From: Siphonodentalium dalli
Lineage: Eukaryota > Mollusca > Scaphopoda > Gadilida > Siphonodentaliidae
Reading direction: 5' to 3'
DNA length: 64,000 nt
NCBI GenBank assembly: GCA_032622095.1
Contig: CP136069.1
Location: 83,350,958 to 83,414,957, forward strand
In this document: piece after piece, positions 23,952 to 35,977 of the stretch
Position numbering within the stretch: the stretch's first letter is position 1
Layout: each line of letters begins with the position of its first letter
The notes under the pieces: generated by a model
Database searches by the model: none
Told to the model about the DNA's origin: nothing
Seen by the model: only the letters and a program-made list of their open reading frames with translations
Position numbers and translations under genes: made by a program

Positions 23952-24033
23952 ATGGGGGATCTTTCTGCAACTACATCTTCGTCGTCTTTTTCTGATGTGA
24001 CTTACAATGACAAAAGACGGGTCAGTTTTCAAG
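23952..24033 (+). CDS. KCNT: candidate first coding exon of KCNT/Slo2 potassium channel
   Basis: An ATG with a purine at -3 and G at +4 opens 27 codons starting MGDLSATTSSSS and ending KRRVSFQ, plus one extra base, followed by a donor (GGTGAGGA). It would be the cytoplasmic N-terminus: serine-rich, with a basic KRR patch (residues 21-23). The single leftover base is exactly what the next exons need (both candidate exon 2 and the 48369 exon start by completing a codon with two bases). No homologous domain can be recognised in so short and low-complexity a segment, so the call rests on start context, donor quality and phase. The five-prime UTR and promoter are not defined; I see no convincing TATA box upstream. 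Confidence 0.55.
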
Positions 24034-24368
24034 GTGAGGAGATGAATTTGGATGACATGTATATATCACGGCACAATGATTAATTTTGTATTTATGGAAA
24101 ATAAGATAGAAAAAATAAATTAACACATTAATGCCAACTATGGGTTAACTCATACTTTTTGTATGTAATTGAATGGAAGCCATGCAGCGCTCAACATGTT
24201 AATGCAATCTAAAATCAGAATTATTTTTAAAATATCTACTGATTATAATGGTCTTACTCACTAAAATGGTTTTATAAACAGGCTCTTGTGTTGCATGATA
24301 CTTAATGGATCATAGAAGGGTGATGTTGTGGTGTAAATCGAAGTTTAACCATTGTTACTTCTCCCTGA
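24034..24368 (+). other. intron 1, proximal part, no feature
   Basis: AT-rich sequence after the exon 1 donor. Nothing else recognised. Confidence 0.35.
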
Positions 24369-24634
24369 TTAACCCTTTCATGACGGGAGCTGCACTGGTG
24401 CAGCAGTAAAGATCCTGTGCCAGTGCATTCTTGTATATATGCGAGTCTCCCATAGGGAGCCTCACATATATAAGAGAGTTCACTAGCTGGCTTACAAAGT
24501 CAAGGTAAATATTGTTAGGTTAATGTATTCTCTTATATATGTGAGGCTCCCTATGGGAGACTCACATATATAAGGGAATGCATTGGCTCAGTGTTTTCAC
24601 AATATTTCAGGAAGCTCCAGTCATGGAGGGTTAC
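24369..24634. mobile_element. family C MITE (copy 2), full length
   Basis: TTAACCCTTTCATGACGGGA on the left; the right end is CCAGTCATGGAGGGTTAC with a mutated TTAA. Both internal hairpins (CATTCTTGTATATATGCGAG type) are present. Confidence 0.9.
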
Positions 24635-24775
24635 TGTTTTAAAAGTTGATATATCGTCATCAAAACCTCTTACTAATGGGCTCATGAGTCCCATCTAAAT
24701 ATTTTCTGCTATAGAGATGGTGGTGTTATGGTGTCCATTCGGACAGGACATCCTCAATAATAAGCACCTTGACAT

Positions 24776-24954
24776 ACAGTAATGCCCTAAATAATCGACT
24801 CCTTAACCACAGCAGAATTATGGGTAACTTTTCAGGATTTAGTGAGAGAGAGCTTTCCGATGAATGGCAACAAGCCATATTTCTGACTAAATCCTGAAAA
24901 ATTACCCATAATTCTGCTGTGGTTAAGGAGTTGATTATTTAGGGCATTACTGCA
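24776..24954. repeat. family A MITE, full length
   Basis: Both arms intact, ACAGTAATGCCCTAAATAAT to GGGCATTACTGCA. The interior carries GAGAGCTTTCCGATGAATGG. Confidence 0.9.
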
Positions 24955-25054
24955 AGACAGAGAAATAGAAATTGTCTGGGATTTCATCAGACAGTTTATC
25001 TTTGGATATTTCTGACACATTCATTTGTTACACAATTTGAATAATCAATCCTGC

Positions 25055-25480
25055 AAATGTTGTGTATGTCATTTGCAGAATGAGGTCCCCAGAGGGTGAA
25101 TTTAATGACACTATCCCACACGGTGGGCTAGCATCACCAAATTCTCCCTCTGGGAACCTCATTCTGCTTATATGCCTCAACTGCTATGGGAGACCTAGGG
25201 TCAGATTGAAGTTCCACAGTTGAAGTTAGTGATGCTCACCCATTGGTCACCTCGATTATGCATTTTAACTTCTGCAAATTAGGAAACTGAACAGATGCGA
25301 AAAAGAAACTAAAAACAATGTTAATTTGAGAATATAGATACTTCCCAGAAGATGAGGTCTATGCAGAATGAGATCACCAGAGGGTGAATTTGGTGACACT
25401 AGGCTGCTGTGCGGGATAGCATCACTAAATTCACCCTCTGGGGACCTCATTCTGCAAATGAATGACACACTATTTGAAGG
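25055..25480. mobile_element. family B foldback element, both hairpins
   Basis: Two AATGAGGTC..GACCTCATT hairpins, at about 25079-25167 and 25368-25456, around the middle segment. It lies in intron 1, just upstream of candidate exon 2. Confidence 0.85.
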
Positions 25481-25665
25481 CTTGTGAATAATATTGCAAA
25501 GTTTGGTTCTTCAGTTGCTCATTGTTATTATAGTGAACAATACTTGAATACCACTCATTATTAATTGTTTGCATGCCTACTTTTTTGGTCGAAAGTTGCA
25601 TTGTGCTAAAAAGATGAGAATCACATGATACATGGAATTTACTCTTGGAATGCATTGTCTTACAG

Positions 25666-25725
25666 TGGGAGACAGCCTTAGTGACATCAATCTACCCAGT
25701 CGCTCGGTTTCTTCCGACGGCATAT
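25666..25725 (+). CDS. KCNT: candidate exon 2 (60 nt) of KCNT/Slo2 channel
   Basis: The segment lies between a good acceptor (TTGTCTTACAG) and a good donor (GCATATGTAAGC). It starts by completing a codon with two bases, has 19 full codons (GDSLSDINLPSRSVSSDGI) and leaves one base. It therefore fits between exon 1 and the 48369 exon without breaking frame, and being 60 nt it could also be skipped in frame. The product would be a serine-rich, probably unstructured stretch of the cytoplasmic N-terminus (about residues 28-48). No motif beyond that is recognisable. The reading frame stays open for a further 200 bp past the donor, so an intron-retaining form cannot be excluded from sequence alone. 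Confidence 0.5.
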
Positions 25726-25894
25726 GTAAGCCACCTGTACAACCAGTGCAACTTCCTCGCTTCAATATATCTATCAATGTAGATAGAAAATTTAACTTTT
25801 TTGACTCATTCTCTCTCTCTCTTACTACTCTTTCTGCTGCTTGGTTTTTATCTGAACTCATACCATGTATGGTACACATAATGCCGCTGTCCGG

Positions 25895-27580
25895 ATCAAC
25901 CATCCGTCGTTCGTCTGTCTGTCTGTCTATCTGTCCATAGAGACTTTCTATCCAATGCGATAACTCAAGTATTTTTTATCGGATCGTATTCATATTTTAT
26001 GTGCATGTTTATGACACACCCCTCACTTCTATAGCTTTTGGTATTGATTGGTTGATCAGTTTAGAAAAGAATTAACCCTTTACACACACATTCTATCCGA
26101 AGCAATAAGTCAATTACTTTTCTTCTGGTGCGCCCTGAGATGTCTCATATTTTTTACCTAAGTTTTTCTTAGCACTCTCTAAGTTTTATACCATTAAAAT
26201 GTGATGTCCTGTTTTGAAAATATCAAGATTTTATTCCAAAGGTTGCATGTCTTAATATAATGTCTTATAATATCAATAGATTAATTATCACTTGAACATC
26301 CAATATCCAGTGTTAATAGTGGCTCTATTAGCCACTTTACAAAGCTATAAGGTGCACAACTCTATTTGAATGTAATGATATTCTCTTAGCTTATGTTATT
26401 CCAATGAAATCTGAGAGTAAAATGACATCCAGCTGCTATTCTGCCTCATTAATGCTATTCTATAGTGGTTAGAGGAAAAGATAAAAGTGTGGCATTTAAT
26501 TGTTTATCAAATGAATCAAAATGTGATTAATGGAGGACACTCTACTCTAGTTCCTCCAAGTATGTTGAAATTTGGTTACACCGTTTCATTTGAAACAACC
26601 CTCATAATGTATAAGTCTGGTCTGTTCCTATTTATCTGCTAAGAAAACAAATTAACCCTTTCACATGATTCCATAGACCAATGATATTCATGGGGTCTTC
26701 CTCATAGTTTTTGTCTAAGTGTATCTTGTACACTCTTTCCTGTATAGATATTGGTATTGATTGATTAATGATATTGAAAATTGTATTAACTCTTCACAAC
26801 CACACCATAGACGCATGCTATCAATATTAAATTAAAATAATGGTGGCTAGCCAATATGAATCATCTGTGCAATGTATTAAACAAGCAGATACGTACGTCT
26901 ACATGACTATTGTTTCAACTATGCAGATAAATATTAAATTAACCCTCTTTGTTGAATCAGGTTGATTAGTTAATGAACACTCAATAAGACACCTATTGAA
27001 TATTCTTAATAGATTATAGGTGCATGATGCCCTGTTTTGTAAAAACAGGTATTCTATGGCACTGACTTTTTGCATGGGACCAGTCTTGTGATTTTTATTA
27101 ACTATTTTCTATTGATCAGTCAATTTAATAGTTTGGGAAATATTAACCCCTTCCAATGACCATAGACATCATATCTGATTTGATAACTCAAATATTTGCT
27201 ATCAGATTGTGTTTATATTTCATGGCAAAGATTATGACACACCATGATCTGGTGTCATTTGATTGATTTGCCTCAAAATATTAACCCGTGCACACATATT
27301 AACCCCATTCCATAGACACATGCTATCCTATCCAATGTGATAAGTCAAATATTTTTCACCCAATCACTCTCATAGTTCACTTCCAGATGACACACTCTGC
27401 ACCTGTATAGATCTTGGTATCAATTTATTGGTTTTAACCCTACCTATAATCATAACGTGAACACATGTTATCCAAAAGCAATACTTTATCCAATCATCTC
27501 CATGTTTAATATGTGTACAAGCATATATTCAGCCTAGATTGAGTTGTATGGTAGAAGGTATGGTTTAAACATCTACTGAT
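25895..27580. repeat. family I dispersed repeat, multi-unit
   Basis: A GTCTGTCTGTC block at 25914-25930 is followed by several diverged units. Each has a TTAACCCTT-like start, CATAGACACATGCTATCC and a GATAA(C/G)TCAAATATTTNNNAYC core, near 25955, 26105, 27190 and 27340. The 27120-27580 part reappears at 48655-49170, including GTATGGTTTAAACATC and GTATGGGTTAACCATC counterparts. Confidence 0.65.
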
Positions 27581-27656
27581 TATGATCGGCCTCTCGTTTA
27601 ACTGCCACAGTACCTATTCCAATGTTTAAGATCTCGCATTCAGAGTTGTTGCTTTC

Positions 27657-27676
27657 CACCCCCCCCCCCCCCCCCA
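27657..27676. repeat. poly-C run
   Basis: About 18 uninterrupted C bases. Such runs are prone to length error in assembly. Confidence 0.95.
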
Positions 27677-28013
27677 ATAGTGACCAAATGTGGGAAATAT
27701 TTGTCTAATATGTTGACTTTCTAAAAATTTAGACTCATTTGCTGGTATAATTAACAAATTTAATTTTAAACAATTTTAATGAAAATATAATAAAAAATGT
27801 GAAACTGTCATTTTTAGATTGATTTTCTTGAATTGAGAGATTAAAGATATGAATATGATTGCATTTTGCTTTTGGAAAATATAGAGTAATTCTGTTGCAA
27901 TCTGTTCCAATAAGAAATTTTCAAATTGTGAAAGCTCTCTAATTTTTTTTGGTGAAAATCAGTCAGTGCTTGCTTATTAAAGTTGCTTATGCTTTATATA
28001 CTCTAGCTACATA

Positions 28014-28230
28014 TACAGAAATGACCTAAATAATCGACCCCTAAACTACAGCTGAATTATTGGAAATTATTCAGGATTTAGTCAGAAATATGGCTTGTTG
28101 CCATTCATCAGAAAGCACTTACCGAGAGCTTTCCGATGAATGGCAACAAGCCATATTTCTGACTAAATCCTGAAAAGTTTCCCATAATTCTGCTGTGGTT
28201 TAGGGGTCGATTATTTAGGACATTACCGTA
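28014..28230. repeat. family A MITE, longest copy
   Basis: Full arms with mutated termini (ACAGAAATGACCTAAATAAT, right end GGACATTACCGTA). The extended stem includes the second GAGAGCTTTCCGATGAATGG block. About 217 bp. Confidence 0.9.
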
Positions 28231-28684
28231 GCTTTGCAATGATTCGCTCATGAATAATAATCTGCAGACGCTTATTGCTGATGTCCAGTAGGTGTGCTGA
28301 CCCAGTACTAAGGGGTTGTAGCTATTAAGGAAGAAGATCAGAGCAAATATTACTCCCCGTCAACAAAAGGCTAAATCTCAGCGGACCTTGACCTGAATAT
28401 CATGTTTTCATTCTTGTTCTATCCTATAGTTACAGATTTTGTATATATAATCAGATCTCACATGGTGTATATATCAAATTGTGACATGGCATGTAGTATG
28501 CTATTTTCAGGTCATGTCTTTATAATCAAATTGCTCTCTCTATGAGTATACTATAAGGTTCACGCATAAATGAGAGAAATAGTCGCCATTCTTCCAAGTC
28601 AGAGAGAAGTGAAGTTTCTTGTAAATTGCTTTCAATTATGGAGAAGAGAATTTAAAATACTTTTGCCTATCCTCTATCCTTTCA

Positions 28685-28772
28685 TTAACATTTCCATGAC
28701 TGGAGCTTCCTGAAATTTTGCAAAATCCCTGTGCCGATGCATTCTCTTATATATATGCGAGTCTTCCCACAA
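28685..28772. repeat. family C MITE, left fragment
   Basis: TTAACATTTCCATGACTGGA, CTTCCTGAAATTTTGC and the first half of a TATATATGCGAG hairpin, then unrelated sequence. Confidence 0.75.
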
Positions 28773-29205
28773 ACACTTGCTAATTTTCCCGACATTTATT
28801 TGCAGGCATTTCGATTCAGAAGTCTACAATGTACCAGAAAACAAATGCAAAAATGCTTATAAAATGCATCTCTTCCATCGCTAATTTCGTGAGGAGTAAA
28901 AATTCTGTAGTTTCACCTGATCAGGCCGATCGCTACAAAAATTTGCCTGTAAATACCATGCAAATATTTCGCAAACATCAACTTACAAGTACATGTATTT
29001 GAAGGCAATTTTTTTTAATTATTAGCACCGCTATATGTGGTACAGCAATTTTACTTCTCACGCCATTAACTTTTGGTAAAGATGCATTGTTCTTGCACTA
29101 GAATTTCTATAACAAAATACCTGCAAAATTATACCTTGAAAACTTAGTGAATGAACATACCCTAATAGATTCAAACATTTACCCCAACTGTTTTGTGTTG
29201 GTGTG

Positions 29206-29698
29206 GTGAAATGTCTGGCCGCCAAGCCTGGGTTTAGTATGCCTGTCATTTGCAGAATGAGATCCCCAGAGGGTGAATTTAGTGACGCTATCCTGCACAG
29301 CAGGCTAGCATCACTAAATTCACCCTCTAGGAACCTCATTCTGCATGGCCTCATATACTATGAGAGACATAGACTCAGATTGAAGTTCCCAAATGGTGAT
29401 TATTGTGATGTACGGCCATTGGGAACCTTGATTATGCAATGTGTCGTCTTCCAATTTGGTGATATTGAGAAACTAAACTATAAACAAGAAATAGAAGATA
29501 TGTGAAGTAGTTTCTATAGAAATTTGATAATAAAGAAACTCTCCCGAGAAGATGAGGCCTAAGTAGAATGAGATCCCAAGAGGGTGAATTTAGTGATGCT
29601 AGCCTGCTGTGCGGGACGGCGTTCACTAAATTCACCCTCTGGGGACCTCATTCTGCAAATGAAAGGCACACTAAACTCAGGCTGGGTGAAATGTCTGG
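29206..29698. mobile_element. family B foldback element with 13-bp flanking repeat
   Basis: GTGAAATGTCTGG at 29206-29218 recurs at 29686-29698. Between them are ends GCCTGGGTTTAGTATGCC and the complement GGCACACTAAACTCAGGC. Two hairpins and the shared middle (CATTGGGAACCTTGATTATG, GAAACTAAACTATA) are intact. The most complete copy of the family. Confidence 0.85.
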
Positions 29699-30101
29699 GG
29701 TAGTTTACCTGTGATATATCATTGATAGAGATATGATTTTATGGCCTGATATGGTCTGAATGAGTTGGATCATTTAATAAAATATGACAGTTTGGAGTGA
29801 TATTTTATTATTCTAATTAATGTTTTGAGTGTTGGTGTTGTTGAAGATATGGGTCACATGCCATGAATCTCTGCTCTGACTTCGCCAGTAGAGACCATAT
29901 GTCAGTAGAGACCATATTCCGCCAGTGTGAAACCTGACAACTTTTTGAACATCTGACTGGGAACTTCATAACATAAACAAAATAACATGCATGATATTTT
30001 TCTTGGTTCATTAATACCTGTTCATTTCCCATCAGGTGAAAGTCCAGCTCGAGATTATATGATTTAGGTGATTTTGTGAGCCAATTTCGCTTTGAACAAT
30101 G

Positions 30102-30362
30102 TTAACCCATCCATGACTGGAGCTTCCTAAAATTTTGTGAAAACCTTGTGCCAATGCATTTTCTTATATATGCGAGTCTCCCATAAGGAGCCCCACATAT
30201 ATAAGAATGCATTGGCCTAACAATATTTACCAAGAACCTTGTGAGCCAGTGCATTCTCTTATATATGCGTGGCTCCCTTTGGGAGACTTGTATATTAAGA
30301 GAACGCACTGGCACATGATTTTTAATACTGCACCAGCGCAGCTCCCGTCATGAAAGGGTTAA
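30102..30362. mobile_element. family C MITE, full length, TTAA both ends
   Basis: TTAACCCATCCATGACTGGA to CGTCATGAAAGGGTTAA, with two hairpins and the TTTACC..CCTTGTGAGCCAGTG spacer. Confidence 0.9.
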
Positions 30363-30639
30363 AAAAAATTCTTGATATTTAGTAAATGGTTTATAGTCCA
30401 TAAAACACAGGTCAAATTCAAATTTGGTCATGGTTAAGTGAGTTTTGACGGAGTTTAATATGCGCCTTTGTTCGACTATAAAAAATAGTTGTTGCATTAT
30501 CTAAATGATAACTTGAGCATTCTTCAAAAGAATATCTAGATATCTGGTATGTGGTTCACCTTTGAGAACATGCAGGTCATCACCAAGAAATCCAATTTTT
30601 GCCAGAATTTGACTTTGTTGTTCTTAAAAAAATCAACAC

Positions 30640-30768
30640 TTCAAAAAGCCACCACTTTTCGAGGGATGTGGGGTTATACGACAGACAGATAAGAAGCTAA
30701 TACATTATTATCTGAACATTTCCAAAGGGAACTAATCGTCAATGAGTAATTAGTATAGAACGGGTTAA
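30640..30768. repeat. family K repeat (copy 2), right part
   Basis: GACAGACAGATAAGAAG, TTATCTGAACATTTCC, GTCAATGAGTAATTAG and the end ATAGAACGGGTTAA (TTAA at 30765-30768). Confidence 0.6.
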
Positions 30769-31380
30769 TTTTACAGTCCCCGACAATGACATCATGTTTG
30801 TTCCGAAATGTTCTTGATCAATTTAGTTTGCCTTTGATCAGATTTGTTTGAATTCATTTCCCTTCTTAGTCATTATTTAAAATGGGGCTCCAAATTTCAA
30901 GACAAATGATGATGTCAGAAAAAAAATGTCATTCTGCATTACTGATACCTGTCTTCAATGAAAATTATTATGACACTGCGCGAACTTTGATAGTGTTTCT
31001 GACAATCAAACAGACTATAGCATCAAACAGAACTTTTGGCAATAGCTCAAACTGTTTTGTTCCAATAAACTGCAAATCTCATCGCAGTTTCAGTTTCTGA
31101 GTTTAACTGGGCATGGCGAATATTTATTTCTGAAGTTTGAGTATTAAATTTCTGCAGGATGACAAATATTATCAAAGCCATGATCTTCAGTTTAAAAGCA
31201 ACGTGTGGCTTGAATCTGTTCTTTCGTACGTAAACTGGACCGTTAACTGATGCCTCGGTACACACCGACATTGAAGAAGCCATTGCCTCCGATCTCAGAA
31301 GAGCTCAATGAGTTGATTCCCGATTTTGGAGATTTTTCGAGGAGACACACTCTTCCAGTGGTGACTGGTAATGTAGATAT
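30769..31380. other. unassigned sequence in intron 2
   Basis: No supported feature. Short open frames on both strands show no family resemblance. Confidence 0.35.
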
Positions 31381-31487
31381 ACAGTAATGCTCTAAATAAT
31401 CGACTCCATAACCACAGCAGAATTATGGGTAACTTTTCAGGATTTAGTCGGAAATATGGCTTGTTGCCATTCATTGGAAAGCTCTCA
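31381..31487. repeat. family A MITE, left half
   Basis: ACAGTAATGCTCTAAATAAT through TTGGAAAGCTCTCA. Right arm absent. Confidence 0.85.
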
Positions 31488-32101
31488 GAAGGTTAAGGTG
31501 TTTTCAGATGAACCAGCCCGGGGAAAACAAGAATGCCCTCATCGCGCTAACATGGACTGCAGCAGGAATCAATGGTTCATTTGTTTGGGTGGGGGGGGTG
31601 GGAGTTTGTTATGCATTATGAACGAATAAGTGTACATGTCTTTATATCATAATTGTCTGTTCTATTTTGTGTATAACACCCATTTTGTAAACTTCATCTT
31701 TACACCCTACTGTGGGTGTAAATGTTCAAATGTAATTTCATGTGTTAAACGTGTATACCCATAGTAGAACTACATCGTAGTTAGCAAAATAGTCACATTC
31801 ATTCATTTAAAATTGGAAGTTGTCATGATATCAAATAGATATGAGGAAAATTACCTGAATTTCAATCAAATGTAGCTTGCTAGTGCTGTATTAACTATGA
31901 AACATATGAATGATAATTCAAAGTGACTGATCGCTCAGAAACAGGATGATATCATGACGTTAATGTAAGTATCACTATATGTGATGCACATTCCTTATAG
32001 CATCGTGTTTGTGTCTCTGGGTGAGGATACACATTCAAAGTAAACATCGGCGTAGATGAATTCGTGAACAAAATTACAAAAATAATAAATATGGCATAAA
32101 T

Positions 32102-32205
32102 AAAATACACGCATAGTAGGCGAGAGTACAAAATTTTCACCACTCGTAACCACAATTCCACTCATGGTGAAAATTTTGTATTCTCGGCTACTATGGTTGT
32201 ATTCT
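32102..32205. repeat. imperfect hairpin (~104 bp)
   Basis: AAATACACGCATAGTAGGCG and TACAAAATTTTCACCA pair with TGGTGAAAATTTTGTA and the CGGCTACTATGGTTGTATTC side. Distinct from the numbered repeat families. Confidence 0.8.
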
Positions 32206-32536
32206 ATATATAAATCCTCTGGTGAATTCTCTTTTGGATTTATTCAGTGTATTATATTGTAATTCCGTTGTGGTCAACGGCCCAGCGAATGTTTTCTATG
32301 TCAAATTATGTGAGTCTGTGCATGTGGTCATGGCCATGGTATGTATGCCTGTGGGATATTACGCTGCCATCACATGCATCATATAGGCTTATCAGTTATA
32401 CCAGTACTGGTGTTCAACATAGACCGAGGGTTCGATGCTTCAATTGTTTGAAAATATGTGTTATATGAGGAATTAAATGTGCAGTGGAGTATATAGTTTT
32501 AAACTTACTCTCAGGTAAAACTGGAAGGATGATTGA

Positions 32537-32791
32537 AATAGTGTGTCTTTCATTTGCAGAATGAGGTCATCAGAGGGTGAATTTAGTGAAGATATCCCGC
32601 ACAGCGGGCTAGCATCACCAAATTCACCCTCTGGGAACCTCATTCTGCTGAGGCCTCAACTGCTATGAGAGACCTAGAATCAGAATGAGGTCACCAGAGG
32701 GTGAATTTAGTGATGCTAGCCCACTGTGTGGGGTAGTGTCACTATATTCATCCTCTGGGGACATGATTCTGCAAATGACAGACACTATTTC
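32537..32791. mobile_element. family B element, compact copy
   Basis: Two hairpins closely spaced, with most of the middle segment deleted. Its inverted ends are longer than in other copies: ATTGAAATAGTGTGTCTTTC against the complement of CAGACACTATTTCAATG. Confidence 0.8.
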
Positions 32792-33083
32792 AATGCTTAT
32801 CAGTGACATGATATTGATATATAGGATAGGTGCTCTTTTCATGAATCATGACACTGAAATAGGGCATTATAGGCAGGCCCTACTCCATGCATGTATATGT
32901 TCTACCTACAATTGTATATGCCATGCATTAGAGAGGTTTAGATTTGTAAAAGTTCTAACTTAATTCGCCCATAAAGCTAACCATAATGGTACTATAATTA
33001 TCTGCACTCAAGGAGGGAAAGTATTAACCAGTAGTCCGCCAGAATGTTCTATTTCCAAACGAGGTCCATGCAACAGTGATTTT

Positions 33084-35793
33084 TAGCTCAACTTACTTTT
33101 GTAAGTTTGAGCTATTGCCATGGCTTGGCGTCCGTCGTCCGTGTGTCCGTCAACAATTTCCTTTGGCGCGGGCTACAGGTCTTACCTTTGGTCTGATCTT
33201 TATGAAATTTTGCATGAATGTTGACATTGACATGTAGATGGAAACGAGTCATTTTGGGGTCATTCGTCCAAAAAACATGGCCGCTGGTGGCCATCTTTGA
33301 TTTCAAAATTCAATCCATTGGTGCGGGCTACAGGTCGTACTGATCGTTTGATCATCATGAAATTTGTCATGGATGTTAATATTGACATGTAGATGGGAAC
33401 GAGTCATTTTGGGGTCGTTCGGCCAAAAAACATGGCAGTCAGCAGCCATCTTGGATTTTACTCTTTGCATGACTAAATCATTTGGCGCAGGCTACAGGTC
33501 GTAGTTCTGGTCGGAACTTCATGAAATTTGTCAGAGATGTTAACAATGACATGTAGATGGGAACGAGTGATTTTGGGGTTGTTTGGCCAAAAAACATGGC
33601 CGCCAGCAGCCATCTTGGATTTTACTCTTTGCATGACTAAATCCTTTGGCGCGGGCTACAGGTCGTACCTTTGGTCTGATCTTTATGAAATTTGTCATGA
33701 ATGTTGGCATTGACATGTAGATGGGAACGAGTCATTTTGGGGTCATTCGGCCAAAAACGTGGCCGCTGGTGGCCATTTTGGATTTCAAAATTCAATCCAT
33801 TGGCGCGGGCTACAGGTCGTACTGTTCGTCTGATCATCATGAAATTTGTCATGGATGTTAATATTGACATGTAGATGGAAACGAGTCGTTTTGGGGTCGT
33901 TCAGCCAAAAAACATGGCCGCTGGCAGCCATCTTGGATTTTACTCTTTGCATGACTAAATCCTTTGGCGCGGGCTACAGGTCGTACCTTTGGTCTGATCT
34001 TTATGAAATTTGTCATGAATGTTGGCATTGACATGTAGATGGGAACGAGTCATTTTGGGGTCATTCGGCCAAAAACGTGGCCGCTGGTGGCCATTTTGGA
34101 TTTCAAAATTCAATCCATTGGCGCGGGCTACAGGTCGTACTGTTCGTCTGATCATTATGAAATTTGTCTTGGATGTTAATATTGACATGTAGATGGAAAC
34201 GAGTCGTTTTGGGGTCGTTCGGCCAAAAAACATGGCCGCTTGCAGCCATCTTGGATTTTACTCTTTGCATGACTAAATCCTTTGGCGCAGGCTACAGGTC
34301 GTAGTTTTGATCAGAACTTCATGAAATTTGTCATGGATGTTAACAATGACATGTAGATGGGAACGAGTGATTTTGGGGTTGTTCGGCCAAAAAACATGGC
34401 CGCCAGCAGCCATCTTGGATTTTACTCTTTGCATGACTAAATCCTTTGGCGCGGGCTACAGGTCGTACCTTTGGTCTGATCTTTATGAAATTTGTCATGA
34501 ATGTTGGCATTGACATGTAGATGGGAACGAGTCATTTTGGGGTCATTCGGCCAAAAACGTGGCCGCTGGTGGCCATTTTGGATTTCAAAATTCAATCCAT
34601 TGGCGCGGGCTACAGGTCGTACTGTTCGTCTGATCATTATGAAATTTGTCATGGATGTTAATATTGACATGTAGATGGAAACGAGTCGTTTTGGGGTCGT
34701 TCGGCCAAAAAACATGGCCGCTTGCAGCCATCTTGGATTTTACTCTTTGCATGACCAAATCCTTTGGCGCAGGCTACAGGTCGTAGTTTTGATCAGAACT
34801 TCTTGAAATTTGTCATGGATGTTAACAATGACATGTAGATGGGAACGAGTGATTTTGGGGTCATTCGGCCAAAAAACATGGCCGCTGGTGGCCATTTTGG
34901 ATTTCAAAATTCAATCCATTGGCGCGGGCTACAGGTCGTGCTGTTCGTCTGATCATCATGATATTTATAATGGATGTTAATATTAACATATTAACCTTTG
35001 GTCTGACCTTTATGAAATTTGTCATGAATATTGATATTGACATGTATATGGGAACGAGTCATTTTGGGGTCATACGGCCAAAAAACATGGCCGCTGGCAG
35101 CCATCTTGGATTTCAAAATTCAATCCATTGGCACGGGCTACAGGTCGTACTGTTTATCTGATCATCATGATATTTATCATGGATGTTAATATTAACATGT
35201 AGATGGGAACGAGTCATTTTGGGGTCGTTTGGCTAAAAAACATGTCCGCCAGCAGCCATATTGGATTTTACTCTTTGCATGAATAAATCCTTTGGTGCGG
35301 GCTACAGGTCGTAGCTTTGGTCGGAACTTCATGAAATTTGTCATGTATGTTAACAATGACATGTAGATGGGAACGAGTCATTTTGGGGTCGTTCAGCCGA
35401 AAAACATGGCCGCCAGCAGCCATCTTGGATTTTACTCTTTGCATGACTAAATCCATTGACACAGGCTACAGGTCATACCTTTGATCAGATCATTATGAGA
35501 TTTGTAAAGGCTGTAGATGGGAACAAGTCATTTTGGGGTAATTCGGAAAAAAACATGGCTGCCGGTGGCCATTTTAGAATTTACTCTTTGCATCAATAAA
35601 TCCTTTGGCACACCATAATCACCACATCCCTGATCCGATCATTATGAAACCTGTTATGAATGTTGATATTGACATGTACATCTAGTCTTACTTAGACATT
35701 TCAATTAGCACTTTTCCTATTCCTCCATTTACTGTTGACCATTAAATTATTCCCCTACCTAAGTTGAGCTACAGTGTCATTGACACTTTCATT
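33084..35793. repeat. tandem-core element, array 1 (~16 units of 155/163 bp)
   Basis: Opens with a TAGCTCAACTT/AAGTTTGAGCTA hairpin and a GTCCGTCGTCCGTGTGTCC block. It ends AAGTTGAGCTACAGTGTCAT, so the ends are inverted. The units contain GCGGGCTACAGGTCGTA, GATCATCATGAAATTTGTCA, GACATGTAGATGGGAACGAG and GGCCAAAAAACATGGCCGC. GGCTACAGG starts at 33171, 33326, 33490, 33653, 33808, 33971, 34126, 34290, 34453, 34608, 34772 and 34927, giving alternating spacings of 155 and 163-164. Larger blocks of 318 and 482 bp are nearly identical. Open frames through it are artefacts of the repetition. Confidence 0.9.
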
Positions 35794-35799
35794 TAGTTT

Positions 35800-35977
35800 C
35801 AGTGAGACATGAAACGTGCCATGCATGGGAGCTGTGCTGGTGAGCTACATGTAAGCAGAATGAGGTCTCTTCAAATTGAATGTAAAAATTGACCTTCAAC
35901 CCAAAACTGCAGCTTCCTGAAATTTTGCGAAAACCCTGTGCCAATGTATTCTCTTATATATGTGATTCTCCCTTAGG
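35800..35977. repeat. family C MITE remnants
   Basis: Broken end modules: GGGAGCTGTGCTGGTGAGCT near 35829, GCAGAATGAGGTCTC near 35854 (a family B-like snippet), and CTTCCTGAAATTTTGCGAAA with a TATTCTCTTATATATG half-hairpin at 35911-35960. Confidence 0.6.

Noticed and set aside
33112-35462. Series of 60-92 residue frames on both strands with similar proteins
   Set aside because: They arise from the ~160-bp tandem unit; identical frames recur with each unit and have no start, splice or domain support.
33084-35793. CRISPR-like array
   Set aside because: Units are ~160 bp without unique spacers, in a eukaryotic genome; it is a satellite-type array.
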